Positions 1-8,439 of a stretch of DNA of 64,000 nt are shown piece by piece; the stretch's first letter is position 1; each line of letters begins with the position of its first letter. The notes beneath the pieces are model-generated. The model ran no database searches and had not been told where the DNA came from. It was given only the letters and a program-made list of their open reading frames with translations. Location: contig DASCMS010000048.1 of the NCBI GenBank assembly GCA_036011085.1, positions 62,001 to 126,000 of the forward strand. The letters run 5' to 3'. Source of the stretch: UBA8231 sp036011085. Lineage in GTDB: Bacteria > Latescibacterota > UBA2968 > UBA8231. Position numbers and translations under genes: made by a program.

Positions 1-492
1 TTCCGAGCGACGTACGATCTCGACGTTGTACGGCGTCAGACCCTCACGCTGGAAGCCGACCCGGAGGCGGGAGCCACTCAGAGCACACAGTTGTGCCAGC
101 CGGTAGCTGCAGTCTGGTCCGAGGCACAGGGTCAGATCGTAGGATTCATCGCGCAGACGCTGTACGGACTGGCGGAACTCCGGCGACCAGACCTTCTGCG
201 TCGGAGCTGTGACGACGACATCGTCGACGAAAGGGATCTGGCGGGCCAATCCTGCCCAGCGCTCGTCGGTGAGGAGTCCGATATGCGCGTCCGGATACTG
301 TTGCCGGATCGACTGGTAGATGGAGGCGCCGAGAAACAGCCCACCCACCCGATCGTTGGGCATCAGCAGCAGCTTCCGGGCGCGGCGCAACTCGCCGAAG
401 ATATTGAGCGGTTCGTCCCGCGCCGGGTGTGGCCCCCGCCATTGCATGGCGAAGCGCTCCGGGAGAGAACCCCGGGTCCAGGCGACCTTCAT
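1..492 (-). CDS. Glycosyltransferase family 9 (heptosyltransferase-like), N-terminal part, cut by window edge
   Basis: An open frame on the minus strand begins with ATG at 492 (MKVAWTRG...) and runs off the left edge without a stop, giving 164 codons. Residues about 35-60 read LLLMPNDRVGGLFLGASIY, which resembles the first Rossmann strand and glycine loop of ADP-heptose:LPS heptosyltransferases and other GT9 enzymes (typically 'ilv.r..~GD.vlatp~i..lr'). Later stretches (PDAHIGLLTDERWAGL, VDDVVV, YDLTLCLGPDCSY, SRLRVGF) follow the GT9 pattern of alternating strands. Members move a sugar onto lipid A core or a related acceptor at the inner face of the membrane. It lies 39 bp downstream of the MinD-like gene in the same direction, so co-transcription is likely. 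The C-terminal donor-binding domain is outside the window, so the assignment rests on the N-terminal half only. Confidence 0.65.
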   Translation of the reverse strand, partial: MKVAWTRGSLPERFAMQWRGPHPARDEPLNIFGELRRARKLLLMPNDRVGGLFLGASIYQSIRQQYPDAHIGLLTDERWAGLARQIPFVDDVVVTAPTQKVWSPEFRQSVQRLRDESYDLTLCLGPDCSYRLAQLCALSGSRLRVGFQREGLTPYNVEIVRRSE

Positions 493-531
493 GGGCGATG
501 ATTCGGAGTCAGATGCGGCGAACGAAGGGCA

Positions 532-1587
532 TTACCAGAACTTCGCCTCCGCCTTGGCAACCTGCGACAGCTTGCGGCACTGACGCGGTTCGAAGCGGTG
601 CAGGCGATCGCTCACGCCCAGGCCGTTCATGATGACGCTGTAGAGATCGGTAGCGGCGGATGACTTGGGCGCGTTGAGGACGACGGGGCGTCGGCGCTCG
701 CAGGCGTCGAGGATCTTGTCATCGTTGCGCACGTACCCGACGTATTCAACTTCCGTGGACAGGTATTGGCGCACGAGTTGGGCAAAGCGGTGAACTTCGT
801 CGATATGCCGTTTCGAACGGACCCGGTTGAGAATCAGTTTCGGCCGATATTCGGCCAGCATGTCGCGGGCTTCCCGTGCGGCGTGGGGGTCGGCGATGTC
901 GAGTCGCTGGAGTAGATCTTCCATGCGCCCACTCTTACGCCCGGCCTCGCGAGCGAAGGCCGTAACCAGATCTCCCGCCTCCTCCCTCTTGCCCAGCAAA
1001 CGCTTCAGCTTGCGGTAGACGGTATTCTTCAGGAATCCATAGGCGTCGACGCGGGCCTGAGGCTCGGGCGTCGTGACGATGATCCCCTCGTCGGAGAGCG
1101 TGAAGATATCGAGCGTGTTGTACGCCGATCCGGCGCCCAGGTCGATCAGGACGTAATCGGCGTCAAGGCTCTGTATGTGGCGGATCAACTTGGCCTTGGC
1201 GGCGTATGACAGATTGGCCATTCCCACCAACTCGCTGCCGCCGCAGATGATGCGCAGATTCTCATTCGGCGTCGGCAGCAGCACATCCTGCAGTGTGCCC
1301 ACTTCGCGCGTGAGGAATGTGCTCAGACTCTTCGGGGGGGACACCTGATCGAAGAACAGATGCAGATCGGCACCGCCGAGATCCCCATCGACGATGATCA
1401 CCTTGTACCCCAGCAAGGACAGGCTGACGCCCATGTTGGCCGTCAGCGTCGACTTGCCGGTGCCGCCCTTGCCGCCGGCGACGGGCCAAATGACTGTATC
1501 CGGCACCTTGCTATCGAGAAGGATAACGTTGGAGGGGGCCGCGGCAGGTGGTGCGGGTTTGGGCTCGATCTCGAGCTGTACCGACAT
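532..1587 (-). CDS. MinD/ParA/FlhG-family ATPase
   Basis: This 351-aa protein is a deviant-Walker P-loop ATPase. Residues 36-46 read VAGGKGGTGKS, with the signature lysine K40 and P-loop K45. The second motif DGDLGGADLH lies at 67-76, and VLIDLGAG follows near 145. A proline-rich leader of about 30 residues precedes the core. The closest recognised class is MinD/FlhG (YlxH), ATPases that dimerise on ATP, often on the membrane, to place division sites, flagella or other polar machines. FlhG proteins have a similar insert after the sixth strand; here a long charged segment (about 195-245) contains KLKRLLGKREE. No min or flagellar genes are adjacent, so the cargo is unknown. A GT9-type gene follows 39 bp downstream. 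The start ATG at 1587 lacks an obvious Shine-Dalgarno (SD) sequence. Confidence 0.85.
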   Translation of the reverse strand: MSVQLEIEPKPAPPAAAPSNVILLDSKVPDTVIWPVAGGKGGTGKSTLTANMGVSLSLLGYKVIIVDGDLGGADLHLFFDQVSPPKSLSTFLTREVGTLQDVLLPTPNENLRIICGGSELVGMANLSYAAKAKLIRHIQSLDADYVLIDLGAGSAYNTLDIFTLSDEGIIVTTPEPQARVDAYGFLKNTVYRKLKRLLGKREEAGDLVTAFAREAGRKSGRMEDLLQRLDIADPHAAREARDMLAEYRPKLILNRVRSKRHIDEVHRFAQLVRQYLSTEVEYVGYVRNDDKILDACERRRPVVLNAPKSSAATDLYSVIMNGLGVSDRLHRFEPRQCRKLSQVAKAEAKFW

Positions 1588-1791
1588 GAGGAGTGGGATT
1601 CCTGGCGCTGGAGGAGGGGAGTGTTCCCTAACGGTACTCCCTACGAGATTGAGGTGTCAAGAGCCCGCCGCGACAGGCCTCTATTATATCGGCACCCCGT
1701 GTGACCTCTACAGCCTTCACCAGGTGTTGCCCACGGGAGCCCTGCCACTACATTGGCCTGGCAACTCGAACCTGCTTCGAATGGGAGGACC

Positions 1792-2262
1792 GTGACCGAG
1801 AACCCTAACACCCGTGATTTTACGGCAACTACATTCGTCGTTCGAGATAATACGACTTTATTGTTGTGGCACAACAAGATAGAGGCCTGGCTGCCTCCTG
1901 GTGGACACATCGAGAACGGTGAACTCCCGGAAGATGCGGCCCGCCGGGAAGTGGCGGAGGAAAGCGGCCTTGACGTCGAACTGGTCGGCACGGGACCGGC
2001 AGCCGGCCCCCTGGGATCGGTGCGTCGTCTGCACTCCCCGGTGTGCGTTCTGCTCGAGGACATCGAGCCGGGCCACCAGCACATCGATCTGATCTATTTC
2101 GCCCGGACGGTCGATGGTCGCCAGGCCCGGGTGAATCCCCGCGAGGCGGCAGACCTCCGCTGGTGTTCGTGGGAGGATCTTGCCGGTGACGAGATCGAGG
2201 AGGACATCCGCGTCCTCGGCCGCCAGGCCATCGACACCGTCAGCGGATCGACCCGGCCATGA
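1792..2262 (+). CDS. Nudix hydrolase
   Basis: A 156-aa Nudix protein that probably hydrolyses a nucleoside diphosphate linked to another moiety; the substrate cannot be read from sequence. The Nudix box is complete: G38, E44, then R52-E53-V54-A55-E56-E57-S58-G59-L60, fitting GX5EX7REUXEEXGU. The two glutamates E56/E57 would bind the metal. I place the start at GTG 1792 because GGGAGG (1783-1788) lies just upstream, although the spacing of 3 nt is short; a TTG at 1753 in the same frame is the alternative. The stop overlaps the ATG of the deacetylase gene by four bases (ATGA), so translation is probably coupled. Confidence 0.85.
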   Translation: MTENPNTRDFTATTFVVRDNTTLLLWHNKIEAWLPPGGHIENGELPEDAARREVAEESGLDVELVGTGPAAGPLGSVRRLHSPVCVLLEDIEPGHQHIDLIYFARTVDGRQARVNPREAADLRWCSWEDLAGDEIEEDIRVLGRQAIDTVSGSTRP

Positions 2263-3197
2263 CCACCCTCGTGTCGACCTCTGAGCGGTACCTCGACCAC
2301 GATATGGGAGCCGGTCACCCGGAGCGGCCCCAGCGCCTCGAAGCCATTCTCACCGAACTTCGTCAGGCAAACCTGCCCGGCTTGCTGTGGGAGGCGCCGA
2401 CAGCGGCGCCGATGGCCACGCTGCACGCCAACCACAGCGAGGCACACGTCGAAATGATCCGTCGCCTCAGCCACGACGGCCAGCTGCAGGCCGTCACAGC
2501 GGACACTGCCGTCGGCCCCGGCACCTGGGATGCTGCAGTGCTGGCCTCCGGCGGCGCCCTGGCGGCTGCCGATGCGGTTCGATCCGGGCGTGCTGGCAAC
2601 GCCATCTGTCTGCATCGGCCTCCCGGCCACCATGCCGAGAGGGATGCGGCCATGGGCTTCTGTTTTCTCAATCACGTCGCCATCGCTGCCCGCCACCTCT
2701 GCGCCAGCAACGCCGGCCCCGTCGCCATCATCGACTGGGACGTGCATCACGGCAACGGCACACAGAACGCCTTCTATGACGATCCCGAGGTGTTTTTCTT
2801 CAGCATCCATCAATCCCCCCACTATCCCGGAACCGGGCTCGCGGACGAAATCGGTGCTGGCCACGCGGCGGGCGCGACACTGAATGTCCCCCTCGCGGGG
2901 GGGCACGGAGACGACGAATACGTCGCCATCTTACAGGAGCGTCTGCGGCCGGCTCTCGAGGAGTTTAAGCCCGGATTCCTGCTGCTATCGGCCGGCTTCG
3001 ACGCCCACCATCGGGATCCTCTGGGTGATATGGAACTGACGGAGGCCGGGTTTGCCCGCATGACGGAGCGAGTCGTGGAACTGGCGCGGGATCTGTGCGA
3101 CGGCAGGCTGGTCAGTCTGCTGGAAGGAGGATACGACCTCGAGGCCACCGCGACAGCGGTGCGCGCCCACGTCGAGGTGCTGTCCGGGTCGAGTTGA
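2259..3197 (+). CDS. Histone deacetylase-like amidohydrolase (AcuC/class II HDAC family)
   Basis: A 312-aa zinc amidohydrolase of the arginase/deacetylase fold. The active site is intact: the His pair H124-H125 (PPGHHAE), the zinc ligands D161 and H163 (DWDVHHGNGT), and D248 (SAGFDAH). The C-terminal SLLEGGYDL is also typical. Bacterial relatives remove acetyl groups from polyamines, acetoin-pathway proteins (AcuC) or acyl-lysines; the specific substrate cannot be told. It starts with ATG 2259 overlapping the Nudix stop (ATGA), so the two form a two-gene unit. Its gene converges with the methyltransferase gene, leaving 13 bp between the two stops. Confidence 0.9.
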   Translation: MTTLVSTSERYLDHDMGAGHPERPQRLEAILTELRQANLPGLLWEAPTAAPMATLHANHSEAHVEMIRRLSHDGQLQAVTADTAVGPGTWDAAVLASGGALAAADAVRSGRAGNAICLHRPPGHHAERDAAMGFCFLNHVAIAARHLCASNAGPVAIIDWDVHHGNGTQNAFYDDPEVFFFSIHQSPHYPGTGLADEIGAGHAAGATLNVPLAGGHGDDEYVAILQERLRPALEEFKPGFLLLSAGFDAHHRDPLGDMELTEAGFARMTERVVELARDLCDGRLVSLLEGGYDLEATATAVRAHVEVLSGSS

Positions 3198-3210
3198 ACC
3201 GTCGGCCGAA

Positions 3211-3906
3211 TCAGGCAGGGCGGACGAAGGTGTGGATGTCAACCTGGTGTTCGAGGGCATTCCAGGTGACTCCCATCCGATCGATCCTGTGACCGTACCC
3301 CGCCGCGGACATCGCCTCGAAGAAGGGACGAGCGGCTGGCCGGCCCGGGTCACTCAGGACGAGGCGGCCCCCGGGGGCGAGCAGGCCCCGGATCGTGCGT
3401 TGCAGGTAGGGATGGAGCATCTTCTCGTAGGCCACGTCCGACCCCACCAGCAGGGCGCCGGGTGTGCCCACCGGGTGGCTCCAGTCGAGATAGGCCACCG
3501 TGTGACGGGCCCCGGCACCATTACGCGCTGCATTGTGCGCCGCAAAGACGAGCGCATCCTCGACAAAGTCGGTGGCCTCCACCGTCCATCCGAGCCGCGC
3601 CATGGCGACTCCCACCAGCCCCAGTCCACAACCGAGTTCGAGGGCATGCCCGGGAGGATCGGACGACTCTGCGAACCAGCGTGAGAGCGCCAGAGACGCC
3701 GGCCAGATCTCGGCCCAGTAAGGAAACCTTGTGGTGCGCCCGGGGCCTGTGCCTTCCTCCTGCTCTATGAGCCGATCCAGCAGGGCGTAGGCGTCCGCCG
3801 TCTCGACCATGGAGAGCTGCAGGGCATCGTCAACGACGACGTCCACTTCCTTGGTGTCGTATTTCCTCAGGGTCCGAGTGATCTGTCGGCCCGAGTACCT
3901 CTTCAC
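3211..3906 (-). CDS. Class I SAM-dependent methyltransferase, METTL/Methyltransf_16-like
   Basis: Begins at GTG 3906, whose GTGA overlaps the stop of the upstream Spy-like gene; a longer open frame upstream is only a shadow of that gene. The 231-aa protein carries the SAM-binding motif LELGCGLGLVG (89-99), an acidic strand-2 residue (ATDFVEDAL), and LLVGSDVAYE at motif IV. The preceding PYWAEIWPASLALSRWF segment (62-78) is characteristic of the protein-lysine methyltransferase-like group that includes ETF-beta and nicotinamide N-methyltransferase-like enzymes. The target protein is not identifiable. As the last gene of the ECF sigma operon it probably belongs to the same envelope or stress response. 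Confidence 0.8.
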   Translation of the reverse strand: MKRYSGRQITRTLRKYDTKEVDVVVDDALQLSMVETADAYALLDRLIEQEEGTGPGRTTRFPYWAEIWPASLALSRWFAESSDPPGHALELGCGLGLVGVAMARLGWTVEATDFVEDALVFAAHNAARNGAGARHTVAYLDWSHPVGTPGALLVGSDVAYEKMLHPYLQRTIRGLLAPGGRLVLSDPGRPAARPFFEAMSAAGYGHRIDRMGVTWNALEHQVDIHTFVRPA

Positions 3907-4472
3907 TCGCCCCGGCGCCGGCCGGGGACACCACCGCGCCCTGGCATACCCTCGTGCCGCGGCGGGCCTTCGCCACCAGCTCCGCGGGAGCGACGCACGA
4001 GATCCACCAGATCTGTGCGGAAAGTCATCTCGAACAGCAGCAGCTTCGCCTGCTGTCGTGCCGACAGAAGCCTCGCCAGGTCTGTCTGAAAGGCCTTCTT
4101 CGCGTCCTCGATCTCGTCGCCCGCCGCACTGACCTTGCGCATCGATGCCAGCAGTGCGTCGTCCTCGGTATCCTCGGCCAACTGGCGCTTTATGACAGCC
4201 AGCAGCACCCGGTGACGCCGCTCGAGCGAATCTCGCTGGACCTTGTGTCTGCGAAAGGCCGGAAACACACGCATCGCCTGCTCTTCGTCGATCTCGAGTT
4301 CGTCGACGAGTCGCCACATGTGCAGCAGTTCAAAGTGCTGCTTCCGGTCCCCTTTGCCTTCGAACCCCGGCCCCTGCGCGATGGCGGCGCCCGGCGGTAT
4401 CCCCCAAGCCACCGCCACAAGGGCGACAAGCCCCCACATCACCCCACGCCGGTACTGCGGACACCCTTGCAT
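3903..4472 (-). CDS. Spy/CpxP-like periplasmic protein
   Basis: A 189-aa exported protein. The N-terminus has a signal peptide (hydrophobic WGLVALVAVAWGIPPGAAI followed by an AQG cleavage-like site). The mature part is predicted helical and charged, with long heptad-like stretches (VDELEIDEEQAMRVFPAFRRH, then ERRHRVLLAVIKRQL) as in the Spy/CpxP/zinc-resistance family of periplasmic chaperones or metal sensors. A glycine, arginine and proline-rich tail ends the protein. A good SD (GGGAGGG, 7 nt before ATG 4472) supports the start. It follows the ECF sigma and anti-sigma genes by 24 bp and overlaps the methyltransferase start by four bases, so it is a plausible effector or sensor of that sigma system. 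Confidence 0.65.
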   Translation of the reverse strand: MQGCPQYRRGVMWGLVALVAVAWGIPPGAAIAQGPGFEGKGDRKQHFELLHMWRLVDELEIDEEQAMRVFPAFRRHKVQRDSLERRHRVLLAVIKRQLAEDTEDDALLASMRKVSAAGDEIEDAKKAFQTDLARLLSARQQAKLLLFEMTFRTDLVDLVRRSRGAGGEGPPRHEGMPGRGGVPGRRRGE

Positions 4473-4496
4473 GACTGTCCCTCCCTCTCTCTCAGG

Positions 4497-5018
4497 CTAC
4501 TCTTCCAGCAGTGCATAGTATTCATCGTCGGACAGCTCGTCGAGCTCCAGCAGGAGTTCGTCAGCTGACGCCGTTTCGACCAGGTACGTTTCGATCATCT
4601 CCATCAGTTGCTCGTCTCCAAGTTCCTCCTCGGCGGCCAATTCCGTATCGACGAGAGGCGCCGTGGCCTGTGTCTGGGCGAGGGCTGGCGGCGAGTCTCC
4701 CGGCATCATCAGCAGAACCAGAACGGCCGCCACGGCGCCGGTGAGCAGCGCCCCCCCGAGAGCGGGCTGCCAGACACGCCGATCGGGAGAAGGGCGACTA
4801 GACCACAGGCGACGGTGCGTGCTCTGCACGAAGGCTTCGCCCTGGAGCGCCGTCCATTCCGGTTCTGGCACCCGTCCTGCCAGCGCCAGAGTGGCTTCGA
4901 ACTCGGCGTGACGTTCACCGCACCGGGCACAGGATGACAGGTGTTCCCGGGCGCGATCGCCCTTCGCACCACCATCGATCAGGGCGAGCAGTTCATCATC
5001 TGAAGGATGTGAGTTCAC
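4497..5018 (-). CDS. Anti-sigma factor with zinc-finger-like N-terminus, single-pass membrane protein
   Basis: A 173-aa protein with a putative ZAS/zf-HC2 motif near its N-terminus: H26-x3-C30-x2-C33 in the segment HLSSCARCGERH. A single transmembrane helix at about 86-107 (ALLTGAVAAVLVLLMM) is followed by an acidic C-terminal tail rich in Glu, Asp and Leu. The architecture is that of a cytoplasmic sigma-binding domain anchored in the inner membrane with a periplasmic sensor. Its ATG at 5018 overlaps the stop of the ECF sigma gene (ATGA), the usual arrangement for cognate pairs. The acidic tail ending DDEYYALLEE could bind the basic Spy-like protein encoded next; this is inference. Confidence 0.8.
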   Translation of the reverse strand: MNSHPSDDELLALIDGGAKGDRAREHLSSCARCGERHAEFEATLALAGRVPEPEWTALQGEAFVQSTHRRLWSSRPSPDRRVWQPALGGALLTGAVAAVLVLLMMPGDSPPALAQTQATAPLVDTELAAEEELGDEQLMEMIETYLVETASADELLLELDELSDDEYYALLEE

Positions 5019-5641
5019 GACGTTTCCCCCTCTTCGAGCAGACCGGCCTGTCGGGCAGCATCACGCAACTTGCGCACGGCGTGGAAATAGCCGGCCCGGA
5101 TCGCACCTTCCGAGCGCCCCACAACCTGGGCGATCTGGGCGTGACTCATTCCCTCATAGTGTCGCATGACGAAGATCCCGCGTTGCCTCGGGGGCAGCTG
5201 CTGAACTGCGGCATCGATACGCTCGAGGATTTCCGCCTGTTCGATCTGAGCGGCGGCATCGTCCCCACTCACCAGCTGCAGTTCCACGCCCGCGGGTAGC
5301 TCTTCCTCCTGGTCGAGGCGGAAGAACCGGCGCACCCGTCGACGCCGCAACAGGCTGATGGCTTGATTGTAGGCGATACGGTAGAGCCAGGTGTAGAGCG
5401 TTGAACCGCCCCTGAAATCAGCGATTCGCTCAAAGGCGCGAATGAACGTCTCCTGGGCCACGTCGCTGGCCTCGTCCACATCACCGACGAGACGCTGAGC
5501 GAAGCGGACCAGGGGCTCCTGGTGGCGTCGCACGAGTTCGTCAAAGGCCGTGTCATCCCCCGCCCGCAGACGCGCCAGCAGCGCCGCCTCGGGGTCGGTC
5601 CGGTCGTGGGACATGGGTCTCGGTTTCAGCGCGAGGGTCAT
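5015..5641 (-). CDS. ECF-type RNA polymerase sigma factor
   Basis: A 208-aa ECF sigma factor. Region 2 spans about 25-95 (AFDELVRRHQEPLVRFAQRLVGD...DVAQETFIRAFERI...TWLYRIAYNQAISLLRRRR) and region 4 about 135-195 (LPPRQRGIFVMRHYEGMSHAQIAQVVGRSEGAIRAGYFHAVRKLR). It would direct polymerase to envelope-stress or similar promoters. The annotated ATG is at 5641; an in-frame ATG at 5614 (MSHDRTDPE) is equally possible since neither has a clear SD. It overlaps its anti-sigma by four bases and heads a four-gene unit with the Spy-like protein and methyltransferase. The 78 bp upstream (5642-5719) should hold the promoter, possibly autoregulated. Confidence 0.92.
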   Translation of the reverse strand: MTLALKPRPMSHDRTDPEAALLARLRAGDDTAFDELVRRHQEPLVRFAQRLVGDVDEASDVAQETFIRAFERIADFRGGSTLYTWLYRIAYNQAISLLRRRRVRRFFRLDQEEELPAGVELQLVSGDDAAAQIEQAEILERIDAAVQQLPPRQRGIFVMRHYEGMSHAQIAQVVGRSEGAIRAGYFHAVRKLRDAARQAGLLEEGETS

Positions 5642-5719
5642 GAGCGTCCGCTGGGTTGGGTCAAAGCCCCGGGAGGCGATGACAGACTACTCCTTGGACG
5701 ACGCAGACCGCCGCGGCGT

Positions 5720-6700
5720 TTAATCGGCCTCCGGCTGGCGATCAAGAGCCCGGGAGATCTCCCCCGGGCGGGTCCCCGGAGGGAATATGGCGCGGCTGTA
5801 CACGGGATAGGCCTCGGTGCGCAGATGCCGGCGCATATCGTGTCCCCGCCGGCGTTCCCGCTCGTGGCGCAGGCTGCCCACATCGATGGGCGCCACGACG
5901 ATCTTCTCTCCGGGACCGGGGTCGGCCTGAGCCAGCATTCGGCCGTCGAAATCCACCACCATGCTGCCTCCCGGCCACGAGAAGGGTGCGTAGTGCTTGA
6001 GTGATGCACCCTGGTTGGCAGCCACAACATAGGCCGTATTCTCCAACGCGCGACATCGGTTGACGACAGTCCACCAGTCCATCGGTTCGGTGGCCCCCCA
6101 GGGATCCATATAAGCGGAGACCCGAAGCAGGATTTCGGCGCCATTGGCCGTCAACTGCCGCAGGGCCTCCGGAAACAGCCAGTCGTAACAGACGGCCGTG
6201 CCGATGTTGCCGATCGGCGTGGAAGCCACCGGGAACAGCTCCTCATCATAGTCAGGCAGATCGTGCGGACTGGTGTGCACCTCCCATGGCAACCAGGGAT
6301 TCACCTTGCGATACCGGCTGAGAATACCCTCAGGACCGATGAGGCACGTGGTATTGAACACATGTCCCGGCCACTTGGGATCCTCTTCCAGGAAGGTTCC
6401 CGTCTGGATGTAGACGCCAAGGGCGCGCGCCTTGGCCGTGTACTTCTCGGTGTGCTCATTGGGAATCGGAATCGTCAGTTTGGTGAGAAGACCCTTCGCG
6501 GTCGGGTAGACGGGGGCGGCATGGCCGAACTCAGGAAATACGAGCAGTCGCACGTCCCAGAATGGCGCATACCCCTCGACGGCCATGTCGACCATCTCCA
6601 GCATGCGGGCCGTATTGCGGCCGATCTGCGTCCGGTCCTCGGGGTTGGGCTGATCGACCTGGCAGGCAGCGACTGCGTAGCGCAGCCCGTCGTCAGTCAT
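5720..6700 (-). CDS. Nitrilase-superfamily carbon-nitrogen hydrolase
   Basis: A 326-aa enzyme with the full catalytic triad of the nitrilase superfamily: E57 (FPEFG), K132 (YRKVNPW) and C171 (VCYDWLFPEA). It should cleave a non-peptide C-N bond, releasing ammonia from an amide or carbamoyl compound. Length and the bulky insertion between E57 and K132 fit aliphatic amidase or carbamoylase branches better than Nit/omega-amidases, but the substrate is open. The ATG at 6700 overlaps the XdhC stop by four bases, so it is translated with the XdhC/MocA genes. This context hints at purine or other N-heterocycle catabolism (inference). Confidence 0.85.
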   Translation of the reverse strand: MTDDGLRYAVAACQVDQPNPEDRTQIGRNTARMLEMVDMAVEGYAPFWDVRLLVFPEFGHAAPVYPTAKGLLTKLTIPIPNEHTEKYTAKARALGVYIQTGTFLEEDPKWPGHVFNTTCLIGPEGILSRYRKVNPWLPWEVHTSPHDLPDYDEELFPVASTPIGNIGTAVCYDWLFPEALRQLTANGAEILLRVSAYMDPWGATEPMDWWTVVNRCRALENTAYVVAANQGASLKHYAPFSWPGGSMVVDFDGRMLAQADPGPGEKIVVAPIDVGSLRHERERRRGHDMRRHLRTEAYPVYSRAIFPPGTRPGEISRALDRQPEAD

Positions 6701-7779
6701 GCGGCGGCGCCCGTAGCGGTCGTCTGAACGCGCTTCGTCTTCCAGGTCTTCTTGTTGCCCCGACGCACCTGGATCATCTCACCCACAACACACACGGCGA
6801 TTTCCTCCGGCGTATCCGCGCCGAGGTTGAGCCCCACGGGGGCATAGACTTCGTCGAGGTCGGTACGACTGCCACCGCGGGCTTCGATCCGATTCCACAG
6901 AAGGAGCTTCTTGCGCTCGCTGCCGAGCATGCCGACGTAACGCGCCGGCGTACGAATGGCGTGTTCGACGACGATCTCGTCATAGCTGTGTCCGCGGGTG
7001 GCGGCGACGATGTACGTCTGCTCGTCGATCGGGATGCGCTCGAAAACGGCGTCCACGTCATCGGCGATACACTCGTCCGCATCGGGATGACGATCGGCGT
7101 TGGCGAAGTAGGGTCGGTCGTCGACGACGACGACGTGGAAGCCGACGTTGTTGGCGAGCCTGGCGATCTGCCCACCCACGTGCCCACCGCCGAAGACGTA
7201 GAGCAGAGGGGGGGGTGTGAAGGACTCGACAAAGACCTCACGGGAGGCGGCCTCGGAGCCATAATCGATGCTGTGCAATTGCGGCCGACCGACCGCCAGA
7301 GATTCCATCACCCACGGCCGCACCGCCACATCGAGTTCCGGCCCGAGTGTGCCACGGAGCAGACCCTCGGGGCTGCACAGGACCCGACTCCCTCCCAGTT
7401 CTGTCACCAGAACGCAGGAGGTCCGTGCCTGCCTCGCGGCGGTGATTTCGGCATACATCTCAGCGGCATCGCCGTCGACTCGTTCGCTGTGAATCCGCAC
7501 GGTGCCACCACAGTTGAGCCCGTGCTCTCCGGCCTGCTTCTCCGTCATCGTGTACGAAAAGGTCTCGGCGTGGCCACTGCGGAGCACGTCACCAGCAACG
7601 GCGAGAATCTCGGCTTCGAGACAGCCTCCCCCGATGGTGCCCAGAACGCTGCCATCCGACCGCACCAACATCTTGGCCCGCTCGCTCATCGGAATCGAAC
7701 CGCTGCTCTCGACCAGAGAGCACAACACTGCGAGTTCGCCCCGGGCCAGAGCCGCCGCGGCGGCGATGACATCATCCAT
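6697..7779 (-). CDS. xdhC: XdhC/CoxI-family molybdenum hydroxylase maturation protein
   Basis: A 360-aa XdhC/CoxI protein. The N-terminal domain has GTIGGGCLEAEI (about 48-59) and the family pattern around NCGGTVRI. The C-terminal Rossmann domain begins YVFGGGHVGGQIARLANN (about 192) and includes VVVDDRPYFAN. Members bind Mo-molybdopterin, promote its sulfuration and insert it into xanthine dehydrogenase-type enzymes. The gene overlaps mocA upstream by one base (TGATG) and the nitrilase downstream by four. No molybdenum hydroxylase subunits are in the window, so the client enzyme must be encoded elsewhere. Confidence 0.92.
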   Translation of the reverse strand: MDDVIAAAAALARGELAVLCSLVESSGSIPMSERAKMLVRSDGSVLGTIGGGCLEAEILAVAGDVLRSGHAETFSYTMTEKQAGEHGLNCGGTVRIHSERVDGDAAEMYAEITAARQARTSCVLVTELGGSRVLCSPEGLLRGTLGPELDVAVRPWVMESLAVGRPQLHSIDYGSEAASREVFVESFTPPPLLYVFGGGHVGGQIARLANNVGFHVVVVDDRPYFANADRHPDADECIADDVDAVFERIPIDEQTYIVAATRGHSYDEIVVEHAIRTPARYVGMLGSERKKLLLWNRIEARGGSRTDLDEVYAPVGLNLGADTPEEIAVCVVGEMIQVRRGNKKTWKTKRVQTTATGAAA

Positions 7780-8408
7780 CAGCCCCTCACATCCTCGGAC
7801 GCCCGTTCGAGTTCACGGGCATAATCTGAAGGCGTATCCATGTCATCGAGGATCACGGCCTCGTCGAGGCCGATCTCCAGCGTGTCGTCTGCATGGCCCC
7901 GAGTTACCGTGTGGAGGCCCGTCGTCTCGGGATCAAGTCCGAGCATGTGATCTCGATACCGACGATGGATGAAGACGGGATGCCCTCTCTTGCCATGAAA
8001 GGTGGGAATGACGATACCGGCCCCCTGCCGGGCGCCGCCCAGCACTGCCTCGATCACCGGCACCCGCAACGACGGCTGGTCTCCGAGACAGATGAGGTAT
8101 CCACAAAACGTCGGATCCACTGCCCGCACACCGACCTGTACCGACGAAAGCATGCCACGGTCGACGTCGTCATTGATGGCAAGAGTGATGTCGAGATCGG
8201 CGAGCATGGACGCCACCTGGCCGCCTACGTGGCCGACGACGACGACGAGACGGTCCACCAGAGGGCGTATGCGTCCGGCGACAGTTTCCACGACGGTGTC
8301 GGATCCGGCCAGACGCAACAACTGCTTGGGCCGACCCATCCGACGCGACCTCCCGGCTGCGAGCAGAATACCGGCCACCGCCCCTTCATGGGTCTGTTGA
8401 CAGCTCAT
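7779..8408 (-). CDS. MocA-like molybdenum cofactor cytidylyltransferase (MobA-like NTP transferase)
   Basis: I start the protein at ATG 8408 (MSCQQTHEGAVAGILLAAG), giving 209 aa; the open frame extends further upstream but reads like non-coding sequence. The nucleotide-binding motif AGILLAAGRSRRMGRPKQLL is diagnostic of MobA/MocA transferases. CLGDQP (metal-binding Asp) and HGKRGHPVFIHRRY are typical of MocA, which converts Mo-molybdopterin to the cytosine dinucleotide form used by xanthine dehydrogenase-family enzymes. It sits between the flavoprotein gene (31 bp upstream) and xdhC, with which it overlaps by one base. Confidence 0.88.
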   Translation of the reverse strand: MSCQQTHEGAVAGILLAAGRSRRMGRPKQLLRLAGSDTVVETVAGRIRPLVDRLVVVVGHVGGQVASMLADLDITLAINDDVDRGMLSSVQVGVRAVDPTFCGYLICLGDQPSLRVPVIEAVLGGARQGAGIVIPTFHGKRGHPVFIHRRYRDHMLGLDPETTGLHTVTRGHADDTLEIGLDEAVILDDMDTPSDYARELERASEDVRG

Positions 8409-8439
8409 CCGGCTAGCGTACTGGGGCTCACGTGTGATG

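Noticed and set aside
3907..4317. N-terminal extension of the methyltransferase frame
   Set aside because: The extension is an Arg/Gly-rich shadow of the Spy-like gene; GTG 3906 with a GTGA overlap fits better.
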